Source: Bidens hawaiensis
Taxonomy: Eukaryota; Streptophyta; Magnoliopsida; Asterales; Asteraceae
Assembly: GCA_021521415.1 (NCBI GenBank)
Contig: JAIQDT010004209.1
Coordinates: forward strand, 62,001 to 126,000
Length of the DNA: 64,000 bases
Reading direction: 5' to 3'
A program made the position numbers and the translations under genes. Under the pieces are notes generated by a model. The model was not told the DNA's origin and searched no databases. It saw nothing but the letters and a program-made list of their open reading frames with translations. This document shows positions 23,061 to 34,000 of this stretch, one piece after another. The first letter of the stretch is position 1, and every line of letters starts with the position of its first letter.

Positions 23061-24995
23061 ATGGGACATATACATCTTCGCAAAATGAATTACATTGTCA
23101 AGAATGGGCTGGTGCTTGGTGTTCCCTTGAAGAATTTTAACTTTGAAGATCAATGCTTTTCGTGCAAGAAGGGAAAGCAACACAAAAAACCTTATCACTC
23201 CAAGAAGGTTAACTCAATTGTTAGTACCCTAGACCTACTTCACATGGATCTCTTTGGTCCCGTGAATGTAAAGAGTCTAGGTGGAACGTCATACTGCTTG
23301 GTTGTAACCGATGAGTACTCTCGATACTCTTGGGTATACTTTCTGAAGGCAAAAGATGAGACAGTTCAGTTGGTAATTAACTTAATTACCAAGGTTGAAA
23401 ATATTGTTGGGGGGAAAGTTAAGTACATCAGGAGTGATAATGGTACAGAATTCAAAAACTACCAGATGGAGATGTTCTGCTTACAGAAAGGGATAGAACA
23501 TCAGTACAGCGCCCCGTATACTCCGCAACAAAATGGGGTAGCTGAGAGGAAGAATAGAACGCTAATCGAAGGAGCCAGAACCATGCTGGCAGATGCTAAA
23601 CTTCCCGTGGTGTTCTGGGCTGAAGCTGTTGCCACAGCCTGTTATATCCTTAATCGTGTTTTAACTGTTAAAAGATTAAATAAAACTTGTTATGAACTCA
23701 TGCATGGTAGAAAGCCAAACTTAAATGGTCTCGAACCTTTCGGGTCCCCATGTTCGATATTAAAGACAAACTCAACATTTGGTGAGAAAGCCGAAGAAGG
23801 TATTTTAGTCGGATATGTTGTTGGGACACCCAACAGTAGAGTCTTTAATTTATCGAACAGCAAGGTTGAGGTGGTATGTAACACTAACATTACGAGTTAC
23901 AAATCACCAAGGCCTAGCACGGGACCCGCTGTAGCTTTCGACTATGATAAACTATTCAAATCTTTTAATGTGCCTTACTTGGATTTTGCAGAAGTTGATG
24001 AGAAACTTGCTTCACAGATTCTGTATGACGAGGAGGAAAATATTGTGCAACGTCCTCGATACGACGAAAGTCAACCTTCCCCATCCAGTGCTGTTGATAC
24101 TCCTGCTGTCTCTACTGAAGAAGAATTCTACAATCCATTTCACTCTCAACATCAATCACCCATTGATGAACTCTCTTCGAATTTAGAAAACAATCTGGAA
24201 GTTGGTCCGGTACAGACTAGTGGAATTCACAAAAATCACCCTTTGGAGAACGTGATAGGTAATCTGTCTGACGGTGTTCAAACAAGAAGAAGTTTGGATG
24301 AACACACATGTGTTTACGCAAGCATTAAAGACACGGGTATCATAAATGAATGCTTGTACACCTGCTTCACCAGCCAGATTGAACCGAAAAATTATCAAAT
24401 GGCTCTAAAGGATAGCTCGTGGGTCGAAGCCATGCAAGAAGAGGTAGCTCAGTTCGAGAAGATGGAAGTATGGAAATTAGTTGAAAAACCAAAGAATGTA
24501 AATGCTATTGGTACAAAATGGGTTTTTAAATGTAAGAGAGATGAGAAAGGAATAATCATACGGAACAAGGCAAGGCTGGTAGTAAAAGGGTTTAATCAGC
24601 AAGAAGGAATCGACTACAACGAAGTGTTTGCTCCTGTGGCAAGATTGGAAGCAATTCGACTATTTTTGGCATTTTCTGCACACAAAGAAATGAAAGTGTT
24701 CCAGTTAGATGTGAAAAGTGCCTTCCTTAATGGAAAAGTCGATGAGGTGGTGTATGTTGAACAACCTCCGGGATTCCCTGACCCAGATTATCCTGATCAT
24801 GTGTACAAACTGAGTAAAGCTCTATATGGGCTACATCAGGCCCCTCGTGCCTGGTACGCAACCTTGTCCGATTATTTGCTTGAGAATGGGTTCGAAAGAG
24901 GAAAGATCTATAGCACGCTGTTTGTCAAGAGAAAAGGGGGAGATTTTCTACTAGTTCAAGTCTATGTGGACGACATCATTTTTGCTGCATCATAA
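23061..24995 (+). CDS. pol: Copia-3 integrase and reverse transcriptase
   Basis: 644 codons. A GAG-pre-integrase tail ([15 protein letters not shown]) is followed by the integrase core with D ([10 protein letters not shown]), D ([10 protein letters not shown]) and E ([10 protein letters not shown]). A variable acidic linker follows. The reverse transcriptase begins about residue 440 ([19 protein letters not shown]) and contains [11 protein letters not shown], the first metal-binding Asp, and VYVDDI, the catalytic pair. The frame stops at TAA 24993-24995 and continues in the same frame at 25002. Integrase inserts the cDNA; reverse transcriptase makes it. Confidence 0.93.
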   Translation: MGHIHLRKMNYIVKNGLVLGVPLKNFNFEDQCFSCKKGKQHKKPYHSKKVNSIVSTLDLLHMDLFGPVNVKSLGGTSYCLVVTDEYSRYSWVYFLKAKDETVQLVINLITKVENIVGGKVKYIRSDNGTEFKNYQMEMFCLQKGIEHQYSAPYTPQQNGVAERKNRTLIEGARTMLADAKLPVVFWAEAVATACYILNRVLTVKRLNKTCYELMHGRKPNLNGLEPFGSPCSILKTNSTFGEKAEEGILVGYVVGTPNSRVFNLSNSKVEVVCNTNITSYKSPRPSTGPAVAFDYDKLFKSFNVPYLDFAEVDEKLASQILYDEEENIVQRPRYDESQPSPSSAVDTPAVSTEEEFYNPFHSQHQSPIDELSSNLENNLEVGPVQTSGIHKNHPLENVIGNLSDGVQTRRSLDEHTCVYASIKDTGIINECLYTCFTSQIEPKNYQMALKDSSWVEAMQEEVAQFEKMEVWKLVEKPKNVNAIGTKWVFKCKRDEKGIIIRNKARLVVKGFNQQEGIDYNEVFAPVARLEAIRLFLAFSAHKEMKVFQLDVKSAFLNGKVDEVVYVEQPPGFPDPDYPDHVYKLSKALYGLHQAPRAWYATLSDYLLENGFERGKIYSTLFVKRKGGDFLLVQVYVDDIIFAAS

Positions 24996-25001
24996 GTCGC
25001 C

Positions 25002-25910
25002 ATGTGTCAGGAATTTGAAGCAGTCATGAAAAAGAGGTTTGAAATGAGTTTCATGGGCGAATTAACTTTCTTTTTGGGATTGCTGGTAGATCAGAAGAAA
25101 AATGGGATGTTTATTCATCAAACAAAATATGTCCATGATGTGCTCAAACGCTTCAAGATGGACGATAGCACCTCATTTGATACCCCAGTTTGCATCAACC
25201 ACAAACTGGGTGCTGATTCTGACAGTGATGAAGACGTTGATCCCACCCAATATCGAGAAATCATAGGTTCTTTAATGTATCTAACTGCATCTAGACCTGA
25301 TATTATGTTTGCAGTTTGTCTTTGTGCTCATTTTCAGGAAAGCCCGAAGGAATCTCACATGAAGGGAGTGAAGAGAATATTGCGGTATCTCAAAGGCAAG
25401 CCTAAGTTGGGATTGTGGTACATGAAAGGGGGAGAACTGGATTTGGTAGCTTACACAGATTCTGACTATGGAGGTTGCAATCAGAATAGGAAGTCAACAA
25501 CCGGTGGATGTCAGTTTCTGGGAGGAAGATTGGTGTCGTGGCAGTGCAAGAAGCAGACCTCAGTAGCCATTTCCACCTGTGAAGCAGAGTACATGGCATC
25601 ATCAAACTGCTGCTCCCAGGTTCTTTGGATACAACAGCAATTGCGCGATTACGGTCTGAATTTCACTCAAACTCCTATGTGCATTGATAACACTGCTGCA
25701 ATCTCAGTAACTAACAATCCCGTCAAACACAGCAAAACTAAACATATTGACATTCGTCATCATTTTATACGGGATTGTGCTGAGAAGAAATTAATTGTGC
25801 TTGAAAAGGTTGATTCTTTGGATAATTTCGCCGATCTTTTTACTAAAGCATTTGACCGATTCTGTTTTCAAAATCTTGTTGAGCTTAATGGGATGATCAA
25901 TCCCGAGTAA
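25002..25910 (+). CDS. pol: Copia-3 reverse transcriptase C-terminus and RNase H
   Basis: 302 codons in the same frame as the preceding ORF, from which only a TAA separates it. MGELTFFLGLLVDQ is the reverse transcriptase thumb region. RNase H follows with TDSDYGG, CEAEYMA and CIDNTAA supplying catalytic acids, then KHIDIRHHFIRD and the typical FADLFTKAF end. It removes the RNA strand of the hybrid. The domain looks complete; the break is upstream. Confidence 0.93.
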   Translation: MCQEFEAVMKKRFEMSFMGELTFFLGLLVDQKKNGMFIHQTKYVHDVLKRFKMDDSTSFDTPVCINHKLGADSDSDEDVDPTQYREIIGSLMYLTASRPDIMFAVCLCAHFQESPKESHMKGVKRILRYLKGKPKLGLWYMKGGELDLVAYTDSDYGGCNQNRKSTTGGCQFLGGRLVSWQCKKQTSVAISTCEAEYMASSNCCSQVLWIQQQLRDYGLNFTQTPMCIDNTAAISVTNNPVKHSKTKHIDIRHHFIRDCAEKKLIVLEKVDSLDNFADLFTKAFDRFCFQNLVELNGMINPE

Positions 25911-25987
25911 CCTTTTTTTCCGTTTTATATTAGTAAAAAAAAACATCACTATCGCTTAAAATTATGTCGGTTGCTTAAGTTTGAAGG

Positions 25988-26005
25988 ACATATCTTCGGA
26001 TATGT
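25988..26005 (+). other. Hairpin with UUCG loop, first copy
   Basis: Arms ACATATC and GATATGT enclose TTCG. As RNA this is a C(UUCG)G tetraloop, a known very stable loop. A paralogous hairpin (CACATAC / GTATGTG) lies at 26135-26150 in the second copy of the unit. Confidence 0.7.
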
Positions 26006-27726
26006 TTGGTCCTTACTTCTACTAGTAGATTATGAGGATAGCCATTAACCCGATGACTGAAAGTGACCGGGGCGGTTTATGATGGGTTTTTATTCTTTCG
26101 CTGAAAAATAGTCGTTCATACTTAGTTAGAGGGACACATACTCGTATGTGGTCGGTCCAGCTGATCCATTGGATCTTCCGGATAGCCGTTTACCTGAAGA
26201 CTTTGCCTTGATCGGGGCGATAGAATTTAAAATTTTTTTTAGGGAGATGATATAATTTTTCAAGTCTATAACTTCATAAGAAGTTTCAATACAATGTTTA
26301 AAAGAAAATTGATCCAACCATGGAAAGTGATAGGAAAACTAATTCTGTGTGCTTAACTGGTGAAGTTATTAGGCCTAAAAGACTCTAGAACAGCCATTGT
26401 AAATTATGGTAGCTTTTTATGGTGCGTAAAAGTAGAAGTGATACAAACTAAATCTCCTCGATTTAATGTGGAGAACCATTCTGAGTTGTGCATGTCTCCA
26501 TATACATCTTTCCGAATGATAGGCAGAAAAGTGATTACCCAGTCATACACGAGCCCGTGAGTGTTCTGATTCCCGAGAAGATGGTGTGTCAAGTATCTGC
26601 AGTGATCCAGATTTGGGACTTGCAGTCGTCTATTATTTGAAGCTGTATTAATATCTTTATTAAAAAAAAATGTTGTTAAGCCTTCTGAAGCTTATGTTGT
26701 TTCAAATATCAATCAAGAGGCAAGAAAGAGAACGGGAAGAAGACTCTAAAGATCGATGTGTGCTTACTGTTTAATCAAACACTACGGGTCGAAGTCAACT
26801 CGGGGTGACTTGGGGAAAGCCAAATACGCTTTGAGAATATATAGGAGGCATCACAATCTCTCATGTGATGTCCATCTAAATTTTGAGCTTAATTGAACCT
26901 AATCCGTATCACAGAAGCGATGAAAACCATACTAAGTGTTATACCTGCTTACAACCTGTTTCTTTATGTCATAATACCGCTGAACATGGATCTATGTGAC
27001 AGCCACTTAATTAGTATGATTCCTATTCGGATCTTTTCTAAAACATGCAGGTTCTCGTCAAGACTAAAATTTGATCCCGTTTATTTAATTACTAACATTT
27101 TCATTGCATATTTTGTTTTATGGTTTAAAACTTGGTTACTTGGTTCTTTGATCGTAAAGTTTAAATCTTTATCGGAGAATTTTAAAAGACTGTTGCATTT
27201 TGATCAAATTATAAGGGCCTGTTTTGTAAATAAAATAGGCGAAGTTACTGGTAAAGTAAAAGGGCGAAGTTGTTAAGGGGCGAAGTTAAGGGTAAGCGAA
27301 GTTAACCTTAACTTCGCTTGAGTATTTTCAACCCTATATAAGGTGTCATCTTGGTCAAACACTTTACAAATTTTCAAACAACCATCGAACTTATATAATA
27401 AATAACCCTCGGCGAACTTAAAACTCGAATCGAACCTCATTATTATCTGTTTCCAATCCGTGTTAAAGGTGTGTAGGATCGGTATAACATGTAATTCATA
27501 TTAATGGTGATAATCAGAGGTCTTGGTGATCCGATTTGTGACATCGTTTGTGCTAACCTTTAAACACTCGATAAACTATTTGTTTTTACGATGTTTGTAA
27601 CCCATTTGGTCCTCTAAGATCTAGATTGGACTATCCCTTCATGTTCGGTTTCTCAAATACTTCAAACTAAACCTTGATCAGTTAATAATGATATGCCGCT
27701 TCAGATTCAGGCGAAGTTATGGTTTA

Positions 27727-27949
27727 GGCGAAGTTGTTCTCAACTTCGCCTTAGTTATAACTTCGCCTGTTCAAGATTACTTTAATCAGGTGTTCTGGTT
27801 TGTTCTCAGGCGAAGTTAGTGTTAGGCGAAGTTATACTCAACTTCGCCTTAGGTTTAACTTCGCCTACTCAACCTTATATTATTTTACAAGTACTGGCTT
27901 GTTCCCAGGCGAAGTTAATGTTTAGGGCGAAGTTGTACTCAATTTCGCC
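27727..27949 (+). repeat. Three AACTTCGCC dyads
   Basis: Three inverted pairs: 27727-27750 (arms GGCGAAGTTG / CAACTTCGCC, 4-base loop), 27825-27848 (9 bp arms, 6-base loop) and 27926-27949 (one mismatch). Single copies lie between them. They sit just upstream of the env-like ORF. Confidence 0.9.
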
Positions 27950-28062
27950 ATATGGCTAACTTCGCCTGCACACTACATGTTATCATAACTTCGCTCATGG
28001 TAATAGGCGACGTTATGATCTGCTACATCGATGTCCTAACATGAACCGTTTGTTGTGCAGAT

Positions 28063-29871
28063 ATGGCTGCTGTAGCAGGCGTTGGTGGTGCTGGTGGTGA
28101 CGAAGGTGGTGACAACAACCGACAGTTCTTTCCGGGTCACAACATGTATATCACTCTGGATCCGGATGCTAGTGGTGTCGACTACTATCGCGAGATCATC
28201 TCCTTCCTCGTTCGCTCACGTATTTTTCACGCCATCACTACAACTCTCCCCATTTCTCTACTGAATATTGAAGATTTCTGGCAAACGGTAGAATATGACT
28301 GTAGAGTTGATCCTCCGGTTATACGCGCTACAGTAAACAATCAGGTCGTACAGTTCTCGGCAAATCAAATAAGGGTCGCGTTGCAGTTCGGGGCTGAAGC
28401 TACAGATGATCCAACAGATTTTCCAGCTCCATTCAGAGATGGTGCGTTTCTACGCATGGGCTATTCGGGTCCATTGGGTGACACTCAAAGGCGGAAGGGA
28501 TTTTTATTGGGTCAATGGCGTTTTCTGATGCACGTGATGATTGTGTGCATGTTGGGTCGTAAAGCTGGTACTGACTGTATGGGGGCAACGATGCAATCTG
28601 CTATGACAGCCCTGACTTACAACAAGCCCTACAGCTTTAGTCAGATGGTGTTTTATGAAATTGATCGTCAGAGACACGCGGTCGCTCGTGAAAGATTTTT
28701 AATGTACCCGAGATTTTTACAGATGATTTTGAATCATGTGGCACCTACACTACCTCAACGACGTCCCATCCGTTGTGTTGAGAGTGTAAGTAACAGGATC
28801 TTTGCACAATGTAGGTCATCAAGCGCTCGTAGCAAACCAAAGCTTCGTCCGCGGCACACTCCATTGTTTGGTTATTTGGTGAACCCTGCTTATATTGCTC
28901 CTCTTGGAGATGAATTTCGGGACCCGGCACCGCAACAGGCTGATGTTCCTCAACCACCTGTACAGCAAGCACGGCCTGCTGATCCTGTTGCAGCTCCGGA
29001 GGAACAGGTCGATCTTGAAGCTGCTTTTGGTGGCCAAGGGTTCTTTGATATGGAACAAATTGATCCAGCTGCTGACGTTCGAGCCCCAAAAGCTGAGGCA
29101 TCGGGTGTGAATGTTTCGATGGTAGCTACGTCTGTAGCAGATTCTGAGAGAACCGACTCTGACTCCTCCGCTGATGATATCGCTGAAGCACAACAGATTC
29201 TGGTCAGACAAGAAAGAATACATGGCAAGAGGAAGAAAGACTTGGATGACAGTGAATCTGACTTCGAGGAGGAGTTAGACCAGTTGATACGACGATCGAA
29301 GAGGGTCAGAACTGGTGAGGATTCCGGGGTTGGTGAAAGCTCAAGGGTGGTTCGTTTCTCTCCACCCTCGTTATCTGTTATGACTATGCTTCCTGCTTCG
29401 ATTACTGTGACAGTGCCAATCACCTCCAGTGTTCCCGTGGTGACAACATCATCATCATTTGGTATTCCACCAACCACGTTTTAGTTTTTGGCTCCGGAGA
29501 TAGATTCCTTGCCACCTCCTACTGTTACTCCATCGGAGGTTGTAGCAAGATTTGTTGAGTCAACGTTGGTTGCAACTGCGGGGTTATCTGTCACAATACC
29601 ACCCGCGGTTACTATTCAGCCTGCTTCTGATACTCCAGCATGTTTGGGAATACCTCCACCTTATGCTCAAGACGTTTCTCACATGCGTTTTGATTTTGAT
29701 GCTACCTTGTCTGATTCTGAAATGATAGAAGCTCTTGAAAGGGTGATTGAACAGTCAAGAATCAATCTAATTCAGACTCAAGCTATCCAGCGCCTTGTAG
29801 CAGAAAATCAGATCCAATCGTCCCTCCTTGTTGAGCACGGTAAACTTTTTGATGCTTTAAACAGTTCTTAG
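28063..29871 (+). CDS. Copia-3 env-like ORF, N-terminal part
   Basis: It starts at ATG 28063, right after an acceptor-like TGTTGTGCAG. It runs 603 codons with one in-frame TAG (29482-29484). The N-terminal ~240 residues form a globular region (FWQTVEYDC, QIRVALQFG, LLGQWRFLMHVMIVCMLG, SAMTALTYNKPYSFSQMVFYEI). An Ala/Gln/Pro-rich and acidic linker follows, with a basic patch KRKKDL and IRRSKRVRTG. Position after RNase H fits the env-like ORF of Sireviruses. No signal peptide is visible and only a weak hydrophobic stretch (HVMIVCMLG), so envelope function is unproven. Confidence 0.75.
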
Positions 29872-29877
29872 CATCTC

Positions 29878-30020
29878 AGGGGGAGACAAGCTGCAAGGGC
29901 GACGAGTTGAGAACAAAGAAGAGTCATGAAAGAGACGATGATCCCAATGCATCGTAAGGTGCAGGTGGTGAATTGCCAGGAACTGAACAAACTCTTGGGA
30001 CTTCCACATCTCAGGGGGAG
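29878..30020 (+). other. Two internal polypurine-tract-like sites
   Basis: CTCAGGGGGAG occurs at about 29875-29885 and again at about 30010-30020, well upstream of the 3' LTR. Sireviruses are known for multiple PPTs. These may be extra plus-strand priming sites. Confidence 0.45.
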
Positions 30021-30995
30021 TCAACTGGTACGGCAGGTGGATCAGGTGGTGAAGACGTCGTGGTTGTGGATGATGAGGAAATGGTGGATGATGATGATGT
30101 GGATGATGATGATGTGTTAACTACTGAGGAGATTGAAAAGATAGGAGAACAGATTGTGATTGATAGTGAGATTGAAGAGGGAGAGATTGTGGATGACAGT
30201 GTAGAACATGATATTCCAGACGTTGATAAGGTGAATGTGAGTCAAGATATGGATGTGTCAGATGAGTCTGAGTGGGAAGAGCAGCCGAGATGGAAAGAAG
30301 GCTACGCTAAGTGGTTTGTAAAGACAAAGAAGCCAGCGGTTCCAACCATGTTCAAAAAGAGTTACAATATCAAAGGGTATGCTGAGTCGAAGAAGGGTAT
30401 TATTTGCTGGCTGTATGATGAGCAGTTGAGGTTTGTGATTAAACGCTTTGATGGGATTCAGTACTTTAAGAGGATGTTGAAATCTCTCAATACTTAGCAT
30501 GAGTGTGAGGTGAAGGATTTGGCTAAACTGGGATTGATTAATAGGAGTGATGACAATATGGCCAGAATAATTGGGAAGATTGTGTGGAAAGAAAGTGTGA
30601 AAGAGAAGAAGTTTGAATTGTTAAAGCCGTAGAAAGGGAAGTTAGTTGAAGATAAGGAAAGGGGAATGCGAGCTGATGGCAAACCTTGGATGGTGATGAA
30701 ATATAAGCCGGTTCGGTGTTTGAAAGAAGTGCCGATGAAGACAATGTCCAAGGATGTCTTAAAGAATCTCAAGTGGTGGTATGTTGATAGCCAAACAGCA
30801 GAAGCTGTTATGGAAGATGAAGACGAGAAGGAGATTCTGAGAGTGTATGATCCCATGCACTTGGTAAATTTGTCTCAAGCTGATCTGCAGGTACTAAACG
30901 ATAAGAAGATATTCTACATTCTTGCGTGGAAAGATGAAGCCAAGAAGTACCAGAGGGTGGTCTCTGTCTGTGTAAGAGAGGGCGTTCATGCTTGA
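29973..30995 (+). pseudogene. Copia-3 env-like ORF, C-terminal part, frame-shifted
   Basis: After a frame change between 29872 and 29972 a second frame carries an Asp-rich tract (DDDDVDDDD). An acidic repeat region and a conserved C-terminal module follow (WWYVDSQTAEAV, RVYDPMHLVNLS, YQRVVSVCV). TAG codons at 30495 and 30630 interrupt it. The same C-terminal module appears in elements X (53321-54230) and Y (54692-57807), so it is a real family feature. Function unknown. Confidence 0.65.
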
Positions 30996-31065
30996 AGACG
31001 GGTGACATGAGATTTTTGGGATTACTAGACACGAGAATGAAGATAGAGATATGAAGCTACTGCCA

Positions 31066-31075
31066 AGAGGGAGTC
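31066..31075 (+). other. Copia-3 polypurine tract
   Basis: An AAGAGGGAGTC purine-rich run ends directly at the first base of the 3' LTR, as expected for the plus-strand primer. Confidence 0.75.
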
Positions 31076-31487
31076 TGTTGGTGCATAGTGTCAGTAGTTC
31101 AGTATCTTGTATTTTGTATGTGTCTGTAATCGTCTTAGATTGTTTGTTTTGGGTTTGAATATGGTTTTACACAAGTTCGCCTGGGATGTAGGCGAACTTG
31201 TAGTCAAGCGAAGTTATGACAACTTTGCCTAGTATGTTAGGCGAAGTTGTCGAGGTTATATAAACCTCAACTTCGGCTGGTTTTGTAGAAGTTTTTCCAG
31301 AACGTGTATTTGTGATTAGAGATCACGTGTTGAAGTGTTGCAATACAATCGTGTTTATTAGTATTGTAATGTGTGTTTGTGTTTCAGTTAAACGTATAAT
31401 ATATACTACGCTCGTATCATATTACGTGGGGATTCCGCACCCTCGTGTTACGAGATACTCCGGTGTAGATCCGGCTGGGAACCTACA
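31076..31487 (+). repeat. Copia-3 3' LTR
   Basis: 412 bp, a constant 12,045 bp offset from the 5' LTR with about 8 substitutions and no indel that I can see. It ends AACCTACA, then CTTCA. Confidence 0.95.
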
Positions 31488-31976
31488 CTTCATCTTCACA
31501 AACACACAAAACTTTTCTCATATATTCTTCTCCGACCAAGAAGGTTCTTGCTCGAATCACTTCAGGCATGACTTAGTTTTATTTTAACAAACTATGTATA
31601 CTCGGGTACTGTAGGCTTGCTCGAGACTGAACCATGCTGGGAGTATCACTTAGAAGATTCTCATAAACTCCCTACCATCATACTTGTGATTCTTCTTTAT
31701 TATAAACTTTGCTCGATTCACCAAGTTTCTCGGGAACTTAGTTTAAGCAATGTGTCTTCATAGGTTTGCTTGGTAGAAAACCATGCTTGATAAAAAAACT
31801 ATCCTTGATGCTCGAACTCGTCACTTAGAAGATTCTTGAAGACAATCCTTCTCAAATAAAAATATCTTGCTTGAGGAAGTGTTTTCCATGCTCTAATTGA
31901 ATTAGCTTGCTCGGATTTCATAGCTAGCAAAATCTGGAGAGGTTGAGAAGATTTCAATCATTCCATTTGAACATCA
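31488..31976 (-). repeat. Copia-2 5' LTR, outer piece
   Basis: This continues the LTR interrupted at 19030. It has the TTGCTCG words and aligns with copia-1 LTR 4620-5131 (for example TTTGCTCGATTCACCAAGTT versus the CTTGCTCGACTCACTAGGTT version). It ends near AACATCA, where an outer CA is expected. Confidence 0.75.
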
Positions 31977-33059
31977 AGCGTATGGAATAAGTTTCGAGTG
32001 TATGAGCGGATGAGAGCAGCCATCAACGTATTGTATGGGCACCTGTTCTAGGCATATGGGGAAGAACACTAAGTATATGGGACATCTTTACACTCTGCAA
32101 GCTTCAATTCTTCACCAAAATTGTTCCAAACATCGTATTAAACCTTAATTCAGCAAGCAAACACCTTTAAATTGAATCTATGCTAATTAACAATAACTTT
32201 TGCTTGATGAAGTTGTTGGACTCGGTCTGCCCAAGACACATATTATAATTGATGTGGCTAGTACGTTATGATCCAAGTCGGATTATACCCAATAACAAGT
32301 TAGACAAACACCATGATATTTATTTAAGATATGATCTAACAAATAAATATTAACACTTAGAATATTTGAAAATTGGGTTTTTAAATATTTACACTTGTGA
32401 AACAAATAAATTAAGTGGATATTTTATACTTTGAGAGAAGATGTTCTATAATATTTTTTAAGTGGTTAAATAACAATATGTAAGACTTATTGCATTTTGC
32501 ATGTTACTTGAATCATATTATGTTACATTTTATAACATAACATAACTAAATAAAGAAAATTGAGTTTGAAAGTTTTGGGAGGGAACCAAGTGCCCACCCC
32601 CCCCCCCCCCCTTTTACTTTCTGTGAACCTGTCATACATTTACTTTCTTCTTGTTTTTCTACATATTGTAATAGACGTTTAAAAACATATATCTATATGT
32701 CATACATGTCAATTATTGAAAAATAAATGTTTACATTTCTATTATTCTTTTTTAGTTACATTTGCACTTTTGAAGCGATATTATTCATTATCATCCTTGT
32801 ACAGATATCTTCACACACTTTATTTAGGTTCGCCAGTAAACATACAAAGTCGAAACCCTTTATAAATTTTCGAAATTCCACAACCTTACTCTTACTCAAT
32901 TTCACCGAAAAAAATGTTTATGTTTAAACAATGGGCCCTTACTAAAAATCATCATAGAGTTTTGAAATAATTTTGAGAATGAGCATAGTCTCGGAATAAG
33001 TGTGTTTTTTTGTGTATAATTGTCTATGATAAACAATTTAAATATGTTAAGCTATGTAT
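31977..33059. other. Non-coding stretch, no gene seen
   Basis: AT-rich sequence without a supportable ORF. It holds recurring TATGGG words (31980-32070), a C15 run at 32597-32611, and a TGTTGGACTCGG start at about 32214 that could be an unrecognised old LTR. Confidence 0.5.
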
Positions 33060-33177
33060 AAAAATTTAAACAAGTAGGGCGCACATATAGGAACACCTAT
33101 ATAGCGACCCTAAACATGCTACTAGGTCGTTACGTCTAGTCACCTATATTATAGCCTTCGGCTCTGATATTAATTTG
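33060..33177 (-). mobile_element. Relic of a gypsy LTR end and primer site
   Basis: On the minus strand it reads GTGTGACA, then AATATCAGAGCCGAAGGCTATAATATAGGTGACTAG in decayed form, then ACGTAACGACCTAGTA. This matches the LTR end and primer-site leader of the LARD at 9941-10010. It is a fragment of a related minus-strand element. About 360 bp to its right (33178-33540) may be its LTR but is too diverged to call. Confidence 0.6.
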
Positions 33178-33898
33178 TCACACCTTAACCGACAACAAAA
33201 CATACTGTTGCGGGACATAATTTGTATTAAGCTAAAAGACACTAAATATAATGATAAGTGTCTAAATCTAAATTTACATACTCACCTGCGAATAAGGTGT
33301 AGTAGATATTTCAAACTCAAAATCTTTGAAAGATCTGCAACATCAATTTACTATCTAAATTCCTTTATTCCCAATTTGCCCCATGAATATCACGCTGTTG
33401 TATTGTACTTTGTTGACCATTTTGTCAAACACAAGTCCACTGCTGCATGTAAGTTCCTTCAACAAACTTCGATTTGTGACTCTCTGTTAGCGAGAATGAA
33501 ATCTGCAGCAGATTTCTTATTGCATGTAATTTGAATTTGTTATCTGAAATGCAAGTTTTCGCTAATTTGAAAAGTTCTTTCACAATGAAAAGTTTTCGCT
33601 ACTTGAAAGTATACATAGTAATTGCACCTCTAATCCGTAATCACACGACAGTGAATATGCGAAAACTTATGCAGTTAGTAAGAACTTAAGAAATCATTTT
33701 AACCGCTTTGTTACGTGGTTTTCGACCTCGACCTGAATGAAACTGTGGGGGATCGTATTGGATTTAATAAAGACGAATATATGCAATGCATTGAATATTT
33801 ATTAAGCCACATACTTCGACATATATGTATGTGTATATATATATATGTATTATTAGATGAACTTATACTAATATATTAAGCATTTATATATGATCATC

Positions 33899-33984
33899 CA
33901 CGTGCTTCCCATGCAAATCGACATGTACATTTTGCATATGTTGTTTCGTTCTTTATCAAACATATTCCACGTGCTTTCCATGCA
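33899..33984 (+). promoter_or_regulatory. Duplicated G-box plus RY seed-type promoter modules
   Basis: Two modules each read CACGTG, then CTT(C/T)CCATGCAAAT. CACGTG is at 33899-33904 and 33968-33973; CATGCA is at 33910-33915 and 33979-33984. G-box/ABRE and RY elements together are the established signature of seed-storage-protein promoters, bound by bZIP and B3 (ABI3/FUS3-type) factors. They lie 18-105 bp upstream of the TATA box. Confidence 0.8.
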
Positions 33985-34000
33985 AATGGAGTACTTTTAC

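Larger units (their letters stand above)
25911..28062 (+). other. Copia-3 spacer between pol and env-like ORF
   Basis: 2.1 kb with no convincing gene. It contains two diverged copies of a hairpin-bearing unit (about 25980-26075 and 26120-26225), a hydrophobic chance ORF (26893-27276), and three strong AACTTCGCC dyads at 27727-27949. A pyrimidine-rich GTTTGTTGTGCAG directly before the next ATG resembles a splice acceptor. Confidence 0.7.
19031..31487 (+). mobile_element. Copia-3: Sirevirus-like element with env-like ORF
   Basis: This 12,457 bp element is flanked by a perfect CTTCA duplication (19026-19030 and 31488-31492). Both LTRs are 412 bp and I count about 8 mismatches (~98% identity), so it inserted recently. 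Order: LTR, primer site, repeat-rich leader, gag, protease, integrase, reverse transcriptase, RNase H, a 2.1 kb spacer, an env-like ORF, polypurine tracts, LTR. Large size, coiled-coil gag, extra ORF after pol, several PPT-like tracts and LTR dyads fit the Sirevirus (SIRE/Maximus) lineage. At least four stops and two frame changes interrupt the coding regions. Confidence 0.93.
5132..31976 (-). mobile_element. Copia-2: older copia element split by three insertions
   Basis: Minus-strand copia pieces line up across the insertions: gag C-part 5132-5558, gag middle 6074-7115, gag N-part 17694-18064, leader and primer site to 18501, and an LTR in two pieces (18521-19030 and 31488-31976). The intervening blocks are a solo LTR, a LARD and copia-3, each with its own target duplication. 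The pol of copia-2 should lie left of the window, beyond copia-1. Coordinates here span the insertions. Confidence 0.8.

Noticed and set aside
26893..27276. 127-residue hydrophobic ORF between pol and the env-like ORF
   Set aside because: It could suggest a membrane protein, but the hydrophobicity follows from T-rich DNA, and colinear regions of related elements are not in view to test it.
28745..29477. Three minus-strand ORFs of 118-175 residues opposite the env-like ORF
   Set aside because: Shadows of the plus-strand ORF, which has homologues in two other elements.
32597..32611. C15 homopolymer
   Set aside because: An isolated homopolymer with no associated structure; possibly an assembly-sensitive tract.
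33175..33534. 119-residue plus-strand ORF
   Set aside because: It starts inside a gypsy LTR relic, has no motif, and no promoter or context supports it.
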